Below are positions 42,072 through 49,669 of a stretch of 64,000 bases of DNA, in pieces. Numbering within the stretch: the first letter of the stretch is position 1; each line of letters opens with the position of its first letter. Both the position numbers and the translations under genes were made by a program. The stretch covers positions 4,749,703-4,813,702 of the forward strand of contig NZ_CM011002.1 in NCBI RefSeq assembly GCF_000158095.2, written 5' to 3'. The notes beneath the pieces were generated by a model. The model ran no database searches. It was not told the origin of the DNA and saw nothing but the letters and a program-made list of their open reading frames with translations. Source of the DNA: Roseibium alexandrii DFL-11 (GTDB lineage Bacteria > Pseudomonadota > Alphaproteobacteria > Rhizobiales > Stappiaceae).

Positions 42072-43235
42072 ATGAACGCAATAACTGGATTTGAAAAACT
42101 TGAGGTTGGGTACCACGTTCCGGCTGTCCCGGGGATGGACGAAAAAGACATCCAAACGCCGTGCCTGGTGCTCGATCTTGACGCGCTGGAGCGCAACATC
42201 AAGAAGATGGGTGACTATGCCAAGGCCCATGGCATGCGCCACCGGGTGCACGGCAAGATGCACAAGTCCGTTGACGTTGCCAAATTGCAGGAACGTTTGG
42301 GCGGTGCGGTTGGCGTTTGCTGCCAGAAGGTGAGCGAGGCCGAGGTTTTTGCACGCGGCGGCATCAAGGATGTTCTCGTGTCCAACCAGGTGCGCGACCC
42401 GGCGAAGATCAAACGCCTCGCCCAGCTGCCGAAGCTCGGCGCTCGTACATTGGTTTGCGTCGATGATATCGACAATGTTGCTGAGCTCTCGGCAGCAGCA
42501 GTCGAGGCTGGGACGACGCTGGAAGTCTTCATTGAAATCGACTGCGGTGCCGGCCGTTGCGGTGTCACAACAACGGACGCAGTTGTCGAAATCGCAAACG
42601 CTGTTGATGCAGCGCCAGGGCTGAAATTCACCGGCATTCAGGCCTATCAGGGGGCCATGCAGCATCTCGATACATACGAGGCGCGCAAGGAGAAGCTCGA
42701 CGTTGCCATTGCCATGGTCAAGGACGCGGTCGAGGGCCTGAAGGCCGCCGGTCTGGAGCCGGAACTGGTCTCCGGTGGCGGCACTGGGTCTTACTATTTT
42801 GAATCCAATTCAGGTGTCTACAACGAGCTGCAGTGCGGGTCGTATGCTTTCATGGATGCGGACTATGGCCGGGTCCTGGACAAGGACGGTAACCGCATTG
42901 ATCAGGGCGAGTGGGAGAATGCCCTCTTCATTCTTACCCAGGTCATGAGCCACGCAAAGGCCGATAAGGCGATCTGCGATGCCGGTTTGAAAGCCCAGTC
43001 CGTCGACAGCGGTCTGCCGTTTATTTTTGGCCGGTACGATGTTGAGTACGTCAAATGCTCCGACGAGCACGGGGTGATTGCCGATCCGGATGGTGTCTTG
43101 AAAGTCGGCGAAAAGCTGAAGCTCGTCCCCGGTCACTGCGACCCGACGGCCAATGTCCATGATTGGTACGTTGGGGTCCGCCATGGCAAGGTCGAGACGG
43201 TCTGGCCGGTCTCTGCCCGCGGCAAGGCTTACTGA
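42072..43235 (+). CDS. bhcC: beta-hydroxyaspartate aldolase
   Basis: This 387-residue fold-III PLP enzyme of the D-threonine aldolase type has TPCLVLDLDALERNI, the lysine-bearing RVHGKMHKS, and a C-terminal metal site (GHCDPTANVHDW). BhcC condenses glycine and glyoxylate to beta-hydroxyaspartate, the carbon-carbon bond-forming step of the cycle. It starts 22 bp after bhcB. A terminator-shaped hairpin follows it. Confidence 0.92.
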   Translation: MNAITGFEKLEVGYHVPAVPGMDEKDIQTPCLVLDLDALERNIKKMGDYAKAHGMRHRVHGKMHKSVDVAKLQERLGGAVGVCCQKVSEAEVFARGGIKDVLVSNQVRDPAKIKRLAQLPKLGARTLVCVDDIDNVAELSAAAVEAGTTLEVFIEIDCGAGRCGVTTTDAVVEIANAVDAAPGLKFTGIQAYQGAMQHLDTYEARKEKLDVAIAMVKDAVEGLKAAGLEPELVSGGGTGSYYFESNSGVYNELQCGSYAFMDADYGRVLDKDGNRIDQGEWENALFILTQVMSHAKADKAICDAGLKAQSVDSGLPFIFGRYDVEYVKCSDEHGVIADPDGVLKVGEKLKLVPGHCDPTANVHDWYVGVRHGKVETVWPVSARGKAY

Positions 43236-43255
43236 TCCATCACGTTGTTCGATTT

Positions 43256-43286
43256 GGCTGAGCCCCAAGTGGGCTCAGCCTTTTTT
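43256..43286 (+). terminator. Terminator-shaped hairpin inside the bhc operon
   Basis: GGCTGAGCCC (43256-43265) and GGGCTCAGCC (43271-43280) form a perfect 10-pair stem with a five-base loop, followed by six T. This is a textbook intrinsic terminator placed between bhcC and bhcD, ending 12 bp before the bhcD ATG. It should reduce bhcD transcription relative to bhcABC unless an antiterminating or RNA-folding mechanism intervenes. Confidence 0.85.
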
Positions 43287-43298
43287 GTGGAGACACCT

Positions 43299-44264
43299 AT
43301 GATCATTGTTCCTGAAAAAGAAATAGCGGCCCTTCTGGGTCGTGCCGAAGCTTTTGAAGCGGTCGAAAGCGTATTCGCTGCCATGTCGAGCGGGGTTGCC
43401 TATAATTTTCCGGTTATCCGAGAGGCGATCGGGCACGCTGATGCCCTTTATGGCTTCAAATCCGGGTTTGACCGGTCATCTCTGGCATTGGGATTGAAGT
43501 CCGGCGGGTACTGGCCAGGCAATGCCGACAAGGGTCTGACCAACCACCAGTCGACGGTTTTTCTCTTCGATGCGGATACCGGCAAGGCCAAGGCTGTCGT
43601 CGGCGGCAATCTGTTGACCGCATTGCGGACAGCGGCCGCCTCTGCGGTTTCGATCAAGCACTTGGCACGCAAGCATGCCAAGGTTCTAGGCATGATCGGT
43701 GCGGGTCATCAATCCGCGTTTCAGATGCGAGCAGCTGTCGAGCAGCGATCTTTCGAGAAGGTGATCGGTTGGAACCTGCATCCGGAAATGCTGTCCCGGC
43801 TGGAAGAGACGGCCGCTGAACTTGACCTGCCATTTGAAGCCGTGGATCTAGATCGCCTGGGGGCGGAAGCCGATGTGATCATCTCCATCACATCCAGCTT
43901 CGATCCGATCCTGAAAGTCTCACAGGTCACGCCTGGAACGCATCTCGCCTGTATGGGAACGGACACCAAAGGCAAACAGGAAGTGGAAGCCGAACTTGTT
44001 GCCAAGGCCACCGTTTTCACGGATCAAGTTGCTCAAAGCTCCACGATTGGAGAGTGCCAGTACGCTGTCGCAAGCGGTCTGATTTCCGAGAGCGACATCA
44101 ACGAAATAGGGGCTGTCATCAACGGCAATCATAAGGGCCGGACGTCAGTGGATGAAATTACTCTTTTCGACGGTACAGGTGTCGGTCTTCAGGATCTTGC
44201 TGTGGCGTCGAAAGTTGTCGATTTGGCGGTCGAAAAAGGCATCGCCATCTCGGTCGACTTCTAA
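43299..44264 (+). CDS. bhcD: Iminosuccinate reductase
   Basis: This 321-residue protein of the ornithine cyclodeaminase/mu-crystallin family has a Rossmann region (LGMIGAGHQS). In the cycle BhcD reduces iminosuccinate to aspartate with NAD(P)H, regenerating the amino donor for BhcA. The frame opens at 43245 but ATG 43299 follows TGGAGACACCT just past the hairpin. It ends the operon. Confidence 0.92.
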   Translation: MIIVPEKEIAALLGRAEAFEAVESVFAAMSSGVAYNFPVIREAIGHADALYGFKSGFDRSSLALGLKSGGYWPGNADKGLTNHQSTVFLFDADTGKAKAVVGGNLLTALRTAAASAVSIKHLARKHAKVLGMIGAGHQSAFQMRAAVEQRSFEKVIGWNLHPEMLSRLEETAAELDLPFEAVDLDRLGAEADVIISITSSFDPILKVSQVTPGTHLACMGTDTKGKQEVEAELVAKATVFTDQVAQSSTIGECQYAVASGLISESDINEIGAVINGNHKGRTSVDEITLFDGTGVGLQDLAVASKVVDLAVEKGIAISVDF

Positions 44265-44304
44265 ACGCGTTTTGCCAATCATAATTCCAAGAACCTTGCC
44301 TGGG

Positions 44305-44333
44305 GCCGGCGGAAACGCTGGCTCTCTTTTTTG
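44305..44333 (+). terminator. Intrinsic terminator after bhcD
   Basis: GCCGGCG and CGCTGGC form a seven-pair stem (one G-U) with a GAAA loop, followed by TCTCTTTTTTG. It closes the bhc operon 40 bp past the bhcD stop. Confidence 0.82.
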
Positions 44334-44451
44334 TTTTCCATAGGCACTTTTATTTGCACCCGCAGCGTCAGAAAAAGACTAACCTTGGGTCTGTTGCCCC
44401 GGATACCGATCCGTGGCGTAGTGATCAGGATTGTATGGTGTGGGTTGGCAG

Positions 44452-44473
44452 GTCCCGGCTCGGAGGCCGGGAC
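44452..44473. repeat. GC-rich palindromic element
   Basis: GTCCCGGC and GCCGGGAC flank a six-base centre as a perfect eight-pair hairpin. There is no T run. It looks like a dispersed palindromic element rather than a terminator. Confidence 0.45.
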
Positions 44474-44579
44474 GGCGGCATATAGTTTCACAGTAACAGT
44501 GCAAACCTATAACTATCGTCAGTTCTCTACGCTCGTGTGCTGTTTTTGATGAGCAGGTGTTTGACGCTTGCGCTGTGCC

Positions 44580-44600
44580 GCCCCGGACTTGATCCGGGGC
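44580..44600. repeat. Palindromic element of the CCCCGGACTTGATCCGGGG type
   Basis: GCCCCGGA and TCCGGGGC flank the five bases CTTGA. I recall this palindrome as a frequent dispersed repeat in alphaproteobacterial genomes, but only one copy is in the window. A genome-wide count would be needed to call it a repeat family. Confidence 0.5.
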
Positions 44601-44671
44601 CGTCGTCAACGGTCTGTGGTAATGCGGTTCAGCCGAGGGTTTAGCCGGTTTCTCTGAAATGTTGAGTGCCC

Positions 44672-44699
44672 AAAAAGAAAAGGGCCGCAACAGCGGCCC
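44672..44699 (-). terminator. Intrinsic terminator of the xanthine permease gene
   Basis: GGGCCGC (44682-44688) and GCGGCCC (44693-44699) with a four-base loop are followed, reading the minus strand, by TTTTCTTTTT. It lies 32 bp past the stop of the minus-strand permease. Confidence 0.82.
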
Positions 44700-44731
44700 C
44701 AATCGATTTCGTAGGATCTGACGCACTCGGA

Positions 44732-46159
44732 TTACTCCGCCGGTAGAGACCCTTTGCCATGACCGGACATGCCGCCAGAGACTTCTTCGGTCGCTTCCTC
44801 GGATAGTTCATCTGGAAGGATCAGGTTGAGGACAATGGCGATCGCTGCTGCAGGCAGAAGCCCGGTCGTCAGCAGGATCCGGGCCGTATCTGGCATATGC
44901 TGCAGGGCGCCCGGGTCCAGCTTAAGGCCCAGTCCGATTGTCAGGGCAATCGCGAAGATCACCATGTTGCGGCGGTTCCAGTTTACATCTGAAAGCATTG
45001 AGACACCCGCAGCGACAACCATTCCGAACATGACGATGACGCCGCCGCCAAGAACCTCAATCGGGACGGTGCGGATCAAACCACCGACCTTTGGAACCAA
45101 CCCGCAGATAATCAGGAAGACAGCGCCACACGTCACCACATGCCGGCTCATGACACCGGTCATGGCGATCAGGCCGACGTTCTGGCTGAAGGATGTGTTC
45201 GGAAATGCGCCGAACAAACCGGCGACCGTGCTGCCCAGACCGTCGGCGTAGGTCGCACCGGAAATTTCCTTGTCGGTTGCGTCGCGGCCTGCGCCGCCTT
45301 TTGTAATCCCGGTTACGTCGCCCACGGTTTCGATTGCCGAAACAAAGCCCATGAGACAGAAGCCGATGACCGCAGCTGCAGAGATTTCAAACCCGTATTT
45401 GAAAGGCTGCGGCAGGGCGAATGCACTGGCATTTGACCAGGAAGACGCAATGGTGTCGAAAGTCAGCATCCCGGTCATTAGGGCATAAATGTAACCTGCA
45501 ATCAGGCCCAGCAGCACTGCAGAAACCGACAGCATACCTCTGGCATAGAACTTGAGTCCAAGTGTGACGAAGATGACCACCAGCGCCGCAGACCAGTTGA
45601 GCAAAGACCCGTATTCCGGAGTGCCGATGGCCGGTACTCCGCCGGCGGCATATTGGATCCCGACCTTCACCAGCGACAGACCTATCATGGTAACGACCAA
45701 TCCTGTGACAAGCGGCGGTAGGGCAAAACGGATTTTTCCGATAAACAGACCCAGTACCGCATGGAACATGCCGCCGATGATAACCCCGCCAAAGACGGCT
45801 GCGAGCCCGTCAACGCCTTTTCCGGCGACAAGCGGAATCATGATCGGCAGGAAGGCAAAGGATGTGCCTTGTACAATTGGCAGCCCTGCGCCGACCGGGC
45901 CCAAGGTAATGGTCTGAAGCAGTGTCGCCACACCGGCAAACAGCATCGACATCTGGATCAGGTAAAGAAGCTCGGGAAAATCGGGCGAATTCGACCCGAA
46001 GCCGAAACCGGCGGCTCCAGCCACGATGATCGCGGGTGTGACATTTGAAACAAACATGGCCAGGACGTGCTGGATCCCGAGCGGAATTGCCTTTGCCAAA
46101 GGCGGAGTATAGTTGGGATCGCGCAATTGCTCCGGCGATCCGATCGATGCGTTACTCAT
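44732..46159 (-). CDS. NCS2 family xanthine/urate permease
   Basis: This 475-residue polytopic transporter of the NAT/NCS2 family has the substrate-site motif NTSFSQNVGLIAMTGV near residue 325 and the early GTSFAFLPIMIPLV segment. The QNVG motif fits the purine (xanthine or urate) subgroup rather than uracil carriers. It would import purine bases by cation symport for the adjacent catabolic genes. It is divergent from the HIU hydrolase gene, with a GGAGAAACC ribosome site. Confidence 0.9.
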   Translation of the reverse strand: MSNASIGSPEQLRDPNYTPPLAKAIPLGIQHVLAMFVSNVTPAIIVAGAAGFGFGSNSPDFPELLYLIQMSMLFAGVATLLQTITLGPVGAGLPIVQGTSFAFLPIMIPLVAGKGVDGLAAVFGGVIIGGMFHAVLGLFIGKIRFALPPLVTGLVVTMIGLSLVKVGIQYAAGGVPAIGTPEYGSLLNWSAALVVIFVTLGLKFYARGMLSVSAVLLGLIAGYIYALMTGMLTFDTIASSWSNASAFALPQPFKYGFEISAAAVIGFCLMGFVSAIETVGDVTGITKGGAGRDATDKEISGATYADGLGSTVAGLFGAFPNTSFSQNVGLIAMTGVMSRHVVTCGAVFLIICGLVPKVGGLIRTVPIEVLGGGVIVMFGMVVAAGVSMLSDVNWNRRNMVIFAIALTIGLGLKLDPGALQHMPDTARILLTTGLLPAAAIAIVLNLILPDELSEEATEEVSGGMSGHGKGSLPAE

Positions 46160-46660
46160 GGTTTCTCCTCTGAAGGTCGATCGGATGTCCCTGTCTCGTT
46201 TGATGGACCGGGATCATCCCTTTTGTGAATCTCAAACCAGGTTTGGTGTGATCCCCACAGATGTGGCTGCCAGCCCTCCCGGCTCAGCAGGTCGTGAATA
46301 TGTCTGCGGCCTGTTTCGCCCGGAACCTGAGAGAACCGTGCGCAGGTCTTTTCTGATCGTTGTGGTGAAGGTCGATGGGGACAGCGCGCCGTGATGCCCA
46401 AACATAATGGCGCTCGTAAAATCTGAGCCGGTTGCCGGATTATTGGCGACCGGAGCCTGCAGTTTCCGTCCGGAAGAGTGATCCGGGGATCCAGGCATGT
46501 TCTCTGACCCGTCTAACGATTGCTGTCAGTTTTCTTATAAAGCAAAACAATCTTCTGACTTTCTCGGAAAATCAGAAGGTGCTTTCGGATATCGGCTGGT
46601 GCAAAACAAAGCCTGCGCTCAGCATGATTGCGGGCAACAATGATTTCTCAGGAGAGCCTT
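46160..46660. other. Divergent intergenic region, permease / hiuH
   Basis: I find no credible gene in these 501 bp. GC-rich stem-forming stretches around 46290-46350 (for example CTGCG/CGCAG) suggest RNA structure in the permease leader, but I could not match them to a known riboswitch. The hiuH ribosome site (CAGGAGAGCC) is at the right end. Confidence 0.5.
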
Positions 46661-47014
46661 ATGGCCGGATATCTCACCACCCATGTTCTCGACACCGCCC
46701 AGGGCTGTCCCGGCAAGGGGATCAAGATCGACCTCTACCGGATCTCGGGTGACAGCCGCGTGTTCGTTCGCAGCCTTGTGACGAATGATGATGGCCGGAC
46801 AGACAGTCACATTCTTCCAGCTGATGAGTTCGAAACCGGCACGTACGAACTCGAGTTTCATGTCGGAGCATATTTCGATGACGCTGGTGGTTCGCTGCCG
46901 AATCCAAAGTTTCTGGACGTCGTCCCATTGCGCTTCGGCATGTCTGAGGACGCGCATTATCACGTGCCGCTCCTCGTCACGGCATATAGCTACTCCACTT
47001 ACCGCGGGAGCTGA
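46661..47014 (+). CDS. hiuH: 5-hydroxyisourate hydrolase
   Basis: This 117-residue transthyretin-like protein hydrolyses 5-hydroxyisourate, the product of urate oxidation. The N-terminal LTTHVLDTAQGCPG (His8) and the C-terminal YRGS tail are the HIU hydrolase signatures that separate it from vertebrate transthyretin. The frame opens at 46628 but ATG 46661 follows AGGAGAG and is the family start. No urate oxidase or OHCU decarboxylase is in the window, so the rest of the allantoin branch must lie elsewhere. Confidence 0.95.
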   Translation: MAGYLTTHVLDTAQGCPGKGIKIDLYRISGDSRVFVRSLVTNDDGRTDSHILPADEFETGTYELEFHVGAYFDDAGGSLPNPKFLDVVPLRFGMSEDAHYHVPLLVTAYSYSTYRGS

Positions 47015-47046
47015 TTGACCGGAAATTGTTTTCAGCTTTGAGAAAG

Positions 47047-47078
47047 CCAGGGGCAGATGACCTGCCCCTGGTTTTATT
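47047..47078. terminator. Intrinsic terminator between hiuH and the LysR gene
   Basis: CCAGGGGCA (47047-47055) and TGCCCCTGG (47063-47071) form a perfect nine-pair stem followed by TTTTATT. It terminates hiuH. The last bases overlap the end of the convergent LysR gene. Confidence 0.85.
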
Positions 47079-47991
47079 CTGCTGCTGTGGCGCGATCGCT
47101 AAGATCGGCATGCTTGATGACAAAATCGACAAAGTGCCGAATTTTAGGGTCCTGTAAGCGGCGGTGCGGATAAAGGCAGCCGAAAATTGTCGGCGGCGGC
47201 GGCGTGTCGATGAGGATCTCCACAAGATCTCCCTTTCGCAAGTGCTCGGCAACATCGAACCGGGGTTTGTTGACGATGCCGTATCCGCTTATGGCCCAAT
47301 CTGTGAGAACGTCGCTGTGATCGACGTCGAACTTCCCGGAGACTTGTAGTTTTCGTGGCCCATCTTTGGTCTCCAGAACCCAATAATATTCCGGGGAATG
47401 CGGATAACGGAGCAAAAGGCAGTTGTGTTCGCAGGTCAAAAGATCATCCGGTGATTGGGGTGTACCGTGCTTTTCAAGATATCCCGGCGCAGCACACAGA
47501 ACGCGCGGACAATCGGCGATCTTTCGCAGTTTCAGGTTGGAATCTTCCGGCGTGCCAATAAAGAAAGCAACGTCCAAACCGTCCGACATGATGTCGACTT
47601 TGCGGTCGGATAAACGCATGTGAACTTCTGTTGCTGGAAACTGTTCAACGAACTTAGGCACAAGCGGCGAGATGATCCGGCGTCCTGCTCCGAGCGGCGC
47701 GGTGATCCGCAATACACCGCGCGGCATATCGGAGAAACTTGCAACGGCCGCCTCCGCGTCATTGATGGATTCCAATGCTTTTACAGCATGTTCGTAGAAA
47801 ACTTTGCCGACTTCTGTCGGTGTCAGGGAGCGTGTTGTCCGATTGAACAGCCGGGCACCCAGATGCTTTTCCAGCTCCTTGATCCGCTTGCTTGCCACCG
47901 CCGGTGTCATGCGCAGATCCCGCCCGCCGGCAGTTATGCTGCCGAGCTCAACCACCCGCGTGAAGACTCGCAGGCTTTCCAGATAGGCCAT
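47074..47991 (-). CDS. LysR family transcriptional regulator
   Basis: This 305-residue LysR protein has an N-terminal winged helix (FTRVVELGSITAGGRDLRMT, KRIKELEKHLGARLFNRTTR) and a periplasmic-receptor-like effector domain. It is divergent from xdhABC across 201 bp and is the obvious candidate regulator of xanthine dehydrogenase. The dyad at 48093-48111 lies between them. Ligand unknown; a purine intermediate is inferred. Confidence 0.87.
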   Translation of the reverse strand: MAYLESLRVFTRVVELGSITAGGRDLRMTPAVASKRIKELEKHLGARLFNRTTRSLTPTEVGKVFYEHAVKALESINDAEAAVASFSDMPRGVLRITAPLGAGRRIISPLVPKFVEQFPATEVHMRLSDRKVDIMSDGLDVAFFIGTPEDSNLKLRKIADCPRVLCAAPGYLEKHGTPQSPDDLLTCEHNCLLLRYPHSPEYYWVLETKDGPRKLQVSGKFDVDHSDVLTDWAISGYGIVNKPRFDVAEHLRKGDLVEILIDTPPPPTIFGCLYPHRRLQDPKIRHFVDFVIKHADLSDRATAAE

Positions 47992-48092
47992 CAGCAGTCC
48001 TCCCTCGTTCAGCTGTGTCCGGTCGCGATCGTTCTTCCGAACCGTAGCTTTGATCCAATGGCGTGGTTCTAGCGCGATTATCGCACAGGCAT

Positions 48093-48111
48093 TTTCAATG
48101 GATTGTTGAAA
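48093..48111. promoter_or_regulatory. Candidate LysR operator before xdhA
   Basis: TTTCAA-N7-TTGAAA is a perfect dyad of six-base arms in the divergent LysR/xdhA region, 81 bp upstream of xdhA. It is not an exact T-N11-A box (the T and A are 13 apart). Confidence 0.45.
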
Positions 48112-48192
48112 GAATTTCCGGTTTAGCCAGATTTTTTAGAGGCGAACGCGGCCGTACGGTCCATGGCGAGATGAGAGCTTGCCGAGGACGCA

Positions 48193-49659
48193 ATGAACCA
48201 CCGCACAGAAATCCGGTTTCTTCTGAACGGCCGTAACGTCGCAATTAAAGATGTTGAGGCCGACGCGACCCTACTCGATTTTCTGCGCCTGGACCGCCGG
48301 CTGACGGGAACCAAGGAAGGTTGCGCGGAAGGCGATTGCGGCGCATGCACGGTACTGGTCGGCAGGCTGCAAGACGGGCAGTTGATCTACGAGACCGTCA
48401 ATGCCTGCATTCGCTTCATGGCTTCGCTTGATGGATGTCACGTGGTTACCATCGAGCATCTGCGCGGCGAAAACGGCCAATTACACCCGATCCAGCAGGC
48501 CATGGTTGACTTTCACGGCAGTCAGTGTGGCTTCTGCACACCTGGCTTTGTGATGTCCCTTTATGCGCTGTGGATGGGAAATCCGGAGCCGACTGAAACG
48601 GAAGTTGAGACCGCAATTCAGGGGAACCTGTGCCGGTGCACTGGATATGAGCCGATCATCGCCGCTGCGATGGCTGCCAATCGGTATGGCACACCGGCGA
48701 GTGATTTTCTGACAAAAGAACGCCAAGTAATTGCGGACCGGCTCACAGCCTTGCGGGATGGCCAAAGGGTCGTTTGCGGTCCAAAGGACAACCAAGCGAT
48801 TGTTCCTTCTAGCGTTGACGATCTCGCTGACGTTCTGGCCGAATTTCCGCAAGCGACCATTGTGGCTGGTTCAACCGATGTGGGGCTCTGGGTCACAAAG
48901 TTCATGCGTCCGATTGGCCCCGCCGTTTTCATCGCACACCTTGAAGAGCTCAAGTCCATTACGGTGAGCGCGGACGCGCTGGATATCGGTGCAGGCGTGA
49001 CCTACACCGAAGTGCAGCAGAGCATCTGCGAGGCATTCCCCCACCTTGAAGCCTACTGGGACAGGATTGCGGGCCAACAAGTCCGCAATATGGGGACGAT
49101 TGGTGGCAACATTGCCAATGGGTCGCCGATCGGGGATACGCCGCCAGTCCTGATTGCACTTGGGGCTAAGGTCACGTTGCGCAAAGGTAGCGTTACACGC
49201 CGGTTGCCGCTGGAAGACTTCTTCATCGAATACGGCAAGCAGGATCGCGCTCGCGATGAGTTCGTCGAAAGCATATCGATCCCGCGTGCATCTGCACTTC
49301 AGCGTCACGGCGCCTACAAGATCTCCAAGCGACGCGACGAGGATATTTCCTCTGTCGCGGCCGGGATCAGTGTGACGGTGGAAAGCGGTGTGATTACCGA
49401 ATGCCGGTTGGCGTTTGGCGGCATGGCCGGTACTCCGAAACGCGCAGCTGCGGCGGAAGCCGCGCTGACCGGTCAACCTTGGGGACGAGCAGCTTTCACA
49501 GCCGCAGGCGAGGCGCTTGAGGCCGATTTCCAGCCGCTGTCCGATTGGCGGGCGTCTGCCGAATACCGGATCACCGTCGCGCGCAACCTGTTGCAGCGCT
49601 TTTTCCTTGCCCATGACGATCAGTCTGCCGAAGCGGCCGATCTTCTGTCCGCTTGTTGA
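48193..49659 (+). CDS. xdhA: Xanthine dehydrogenase small subunit
   Basis: This 488-residue subunit has two 2Fe-2S domains (cysteines in CAEGDCGACTVL, then QCGFCTPGF and CRCTGYEP) and an FAD domain (VAGSTDVGLWVTK, GNIANGSPIGDTPP). It takes electrons from the molybdenum subunit to NAD in the oxidation of hypoxanthine and xanthine to urate. It leads the xdhABC operon. Confidence 0.95.
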   Translation: MNHRTEIRFLLNGRNVAIKDVEADATLLDFLRLDRRLTGTKEGCAEGDCGACTVLVGRLQDGQLIYETVNACIRFMASLDGCHVVTIEHLRGENGQLHPIQQAMVDFHGSQCGFCTPGFVMSLYALWMGNPEPTETEVETAIQGNLCRCTGYEPIIAAAMAANRYGTPASDFLTKERQVIADRLTALRDGQRVVCGPKDNQAIVPSSVDDLADVLAEFPQATIVAGSTDVGLWVTKFMRPIGPAVFIAHLEELKSITVSADALDIGAGVTYTEVQQSICEAFPHLEAYWDRIAGQQVRNMGTIGGNIANGSPIGDTPPVLIALGAKVTLRKGSVTRRLPLEDFFIEYGKQDRARDEFVESISIPRASALQRHGAYKISKRRDEDISSVAAGISVTVESGVITECRLAFGGMAGTPKRAAAAEAALTGQPWGRAAFTAAGEALEADFQPLSDWRASAEYRITVARNLLQRFFLAHDDQSAEAADLLSAC

Positions 49660-49669
49660 CGAGAGTTCC

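Larger units (their letters stand above)
44265..44731. other. Intergenic region with palindromic elements
   Basis: No gene is visible in these 467 bp. The region contains the bhcD terminator (44305-44333), two GC-rich palindromes (44452-44473 and 44580-44600) and the terminator of the convergent permease gene (44672-44699). Confidence 0.6.

Noticed and set aside
41078..43235. Calling these genes threonine dehydratase and D-threonine aldolase
   Set aside because: Each alone fits those names, but the order aminotransferase-dehydratase-aldolase-reductase with a divergent IclR gene is that of the bhc operon.
46290..46350. A CTCTCAGG string on the minus strand before the purine permease, suggestive of a glycine riboswitch
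   Set aside because: The GGAGAG and GCCGAAGG parts of the glycine aptamer are absent, and the small xanthine (NMT1) motif was not found either. A covariance-model search would decide.
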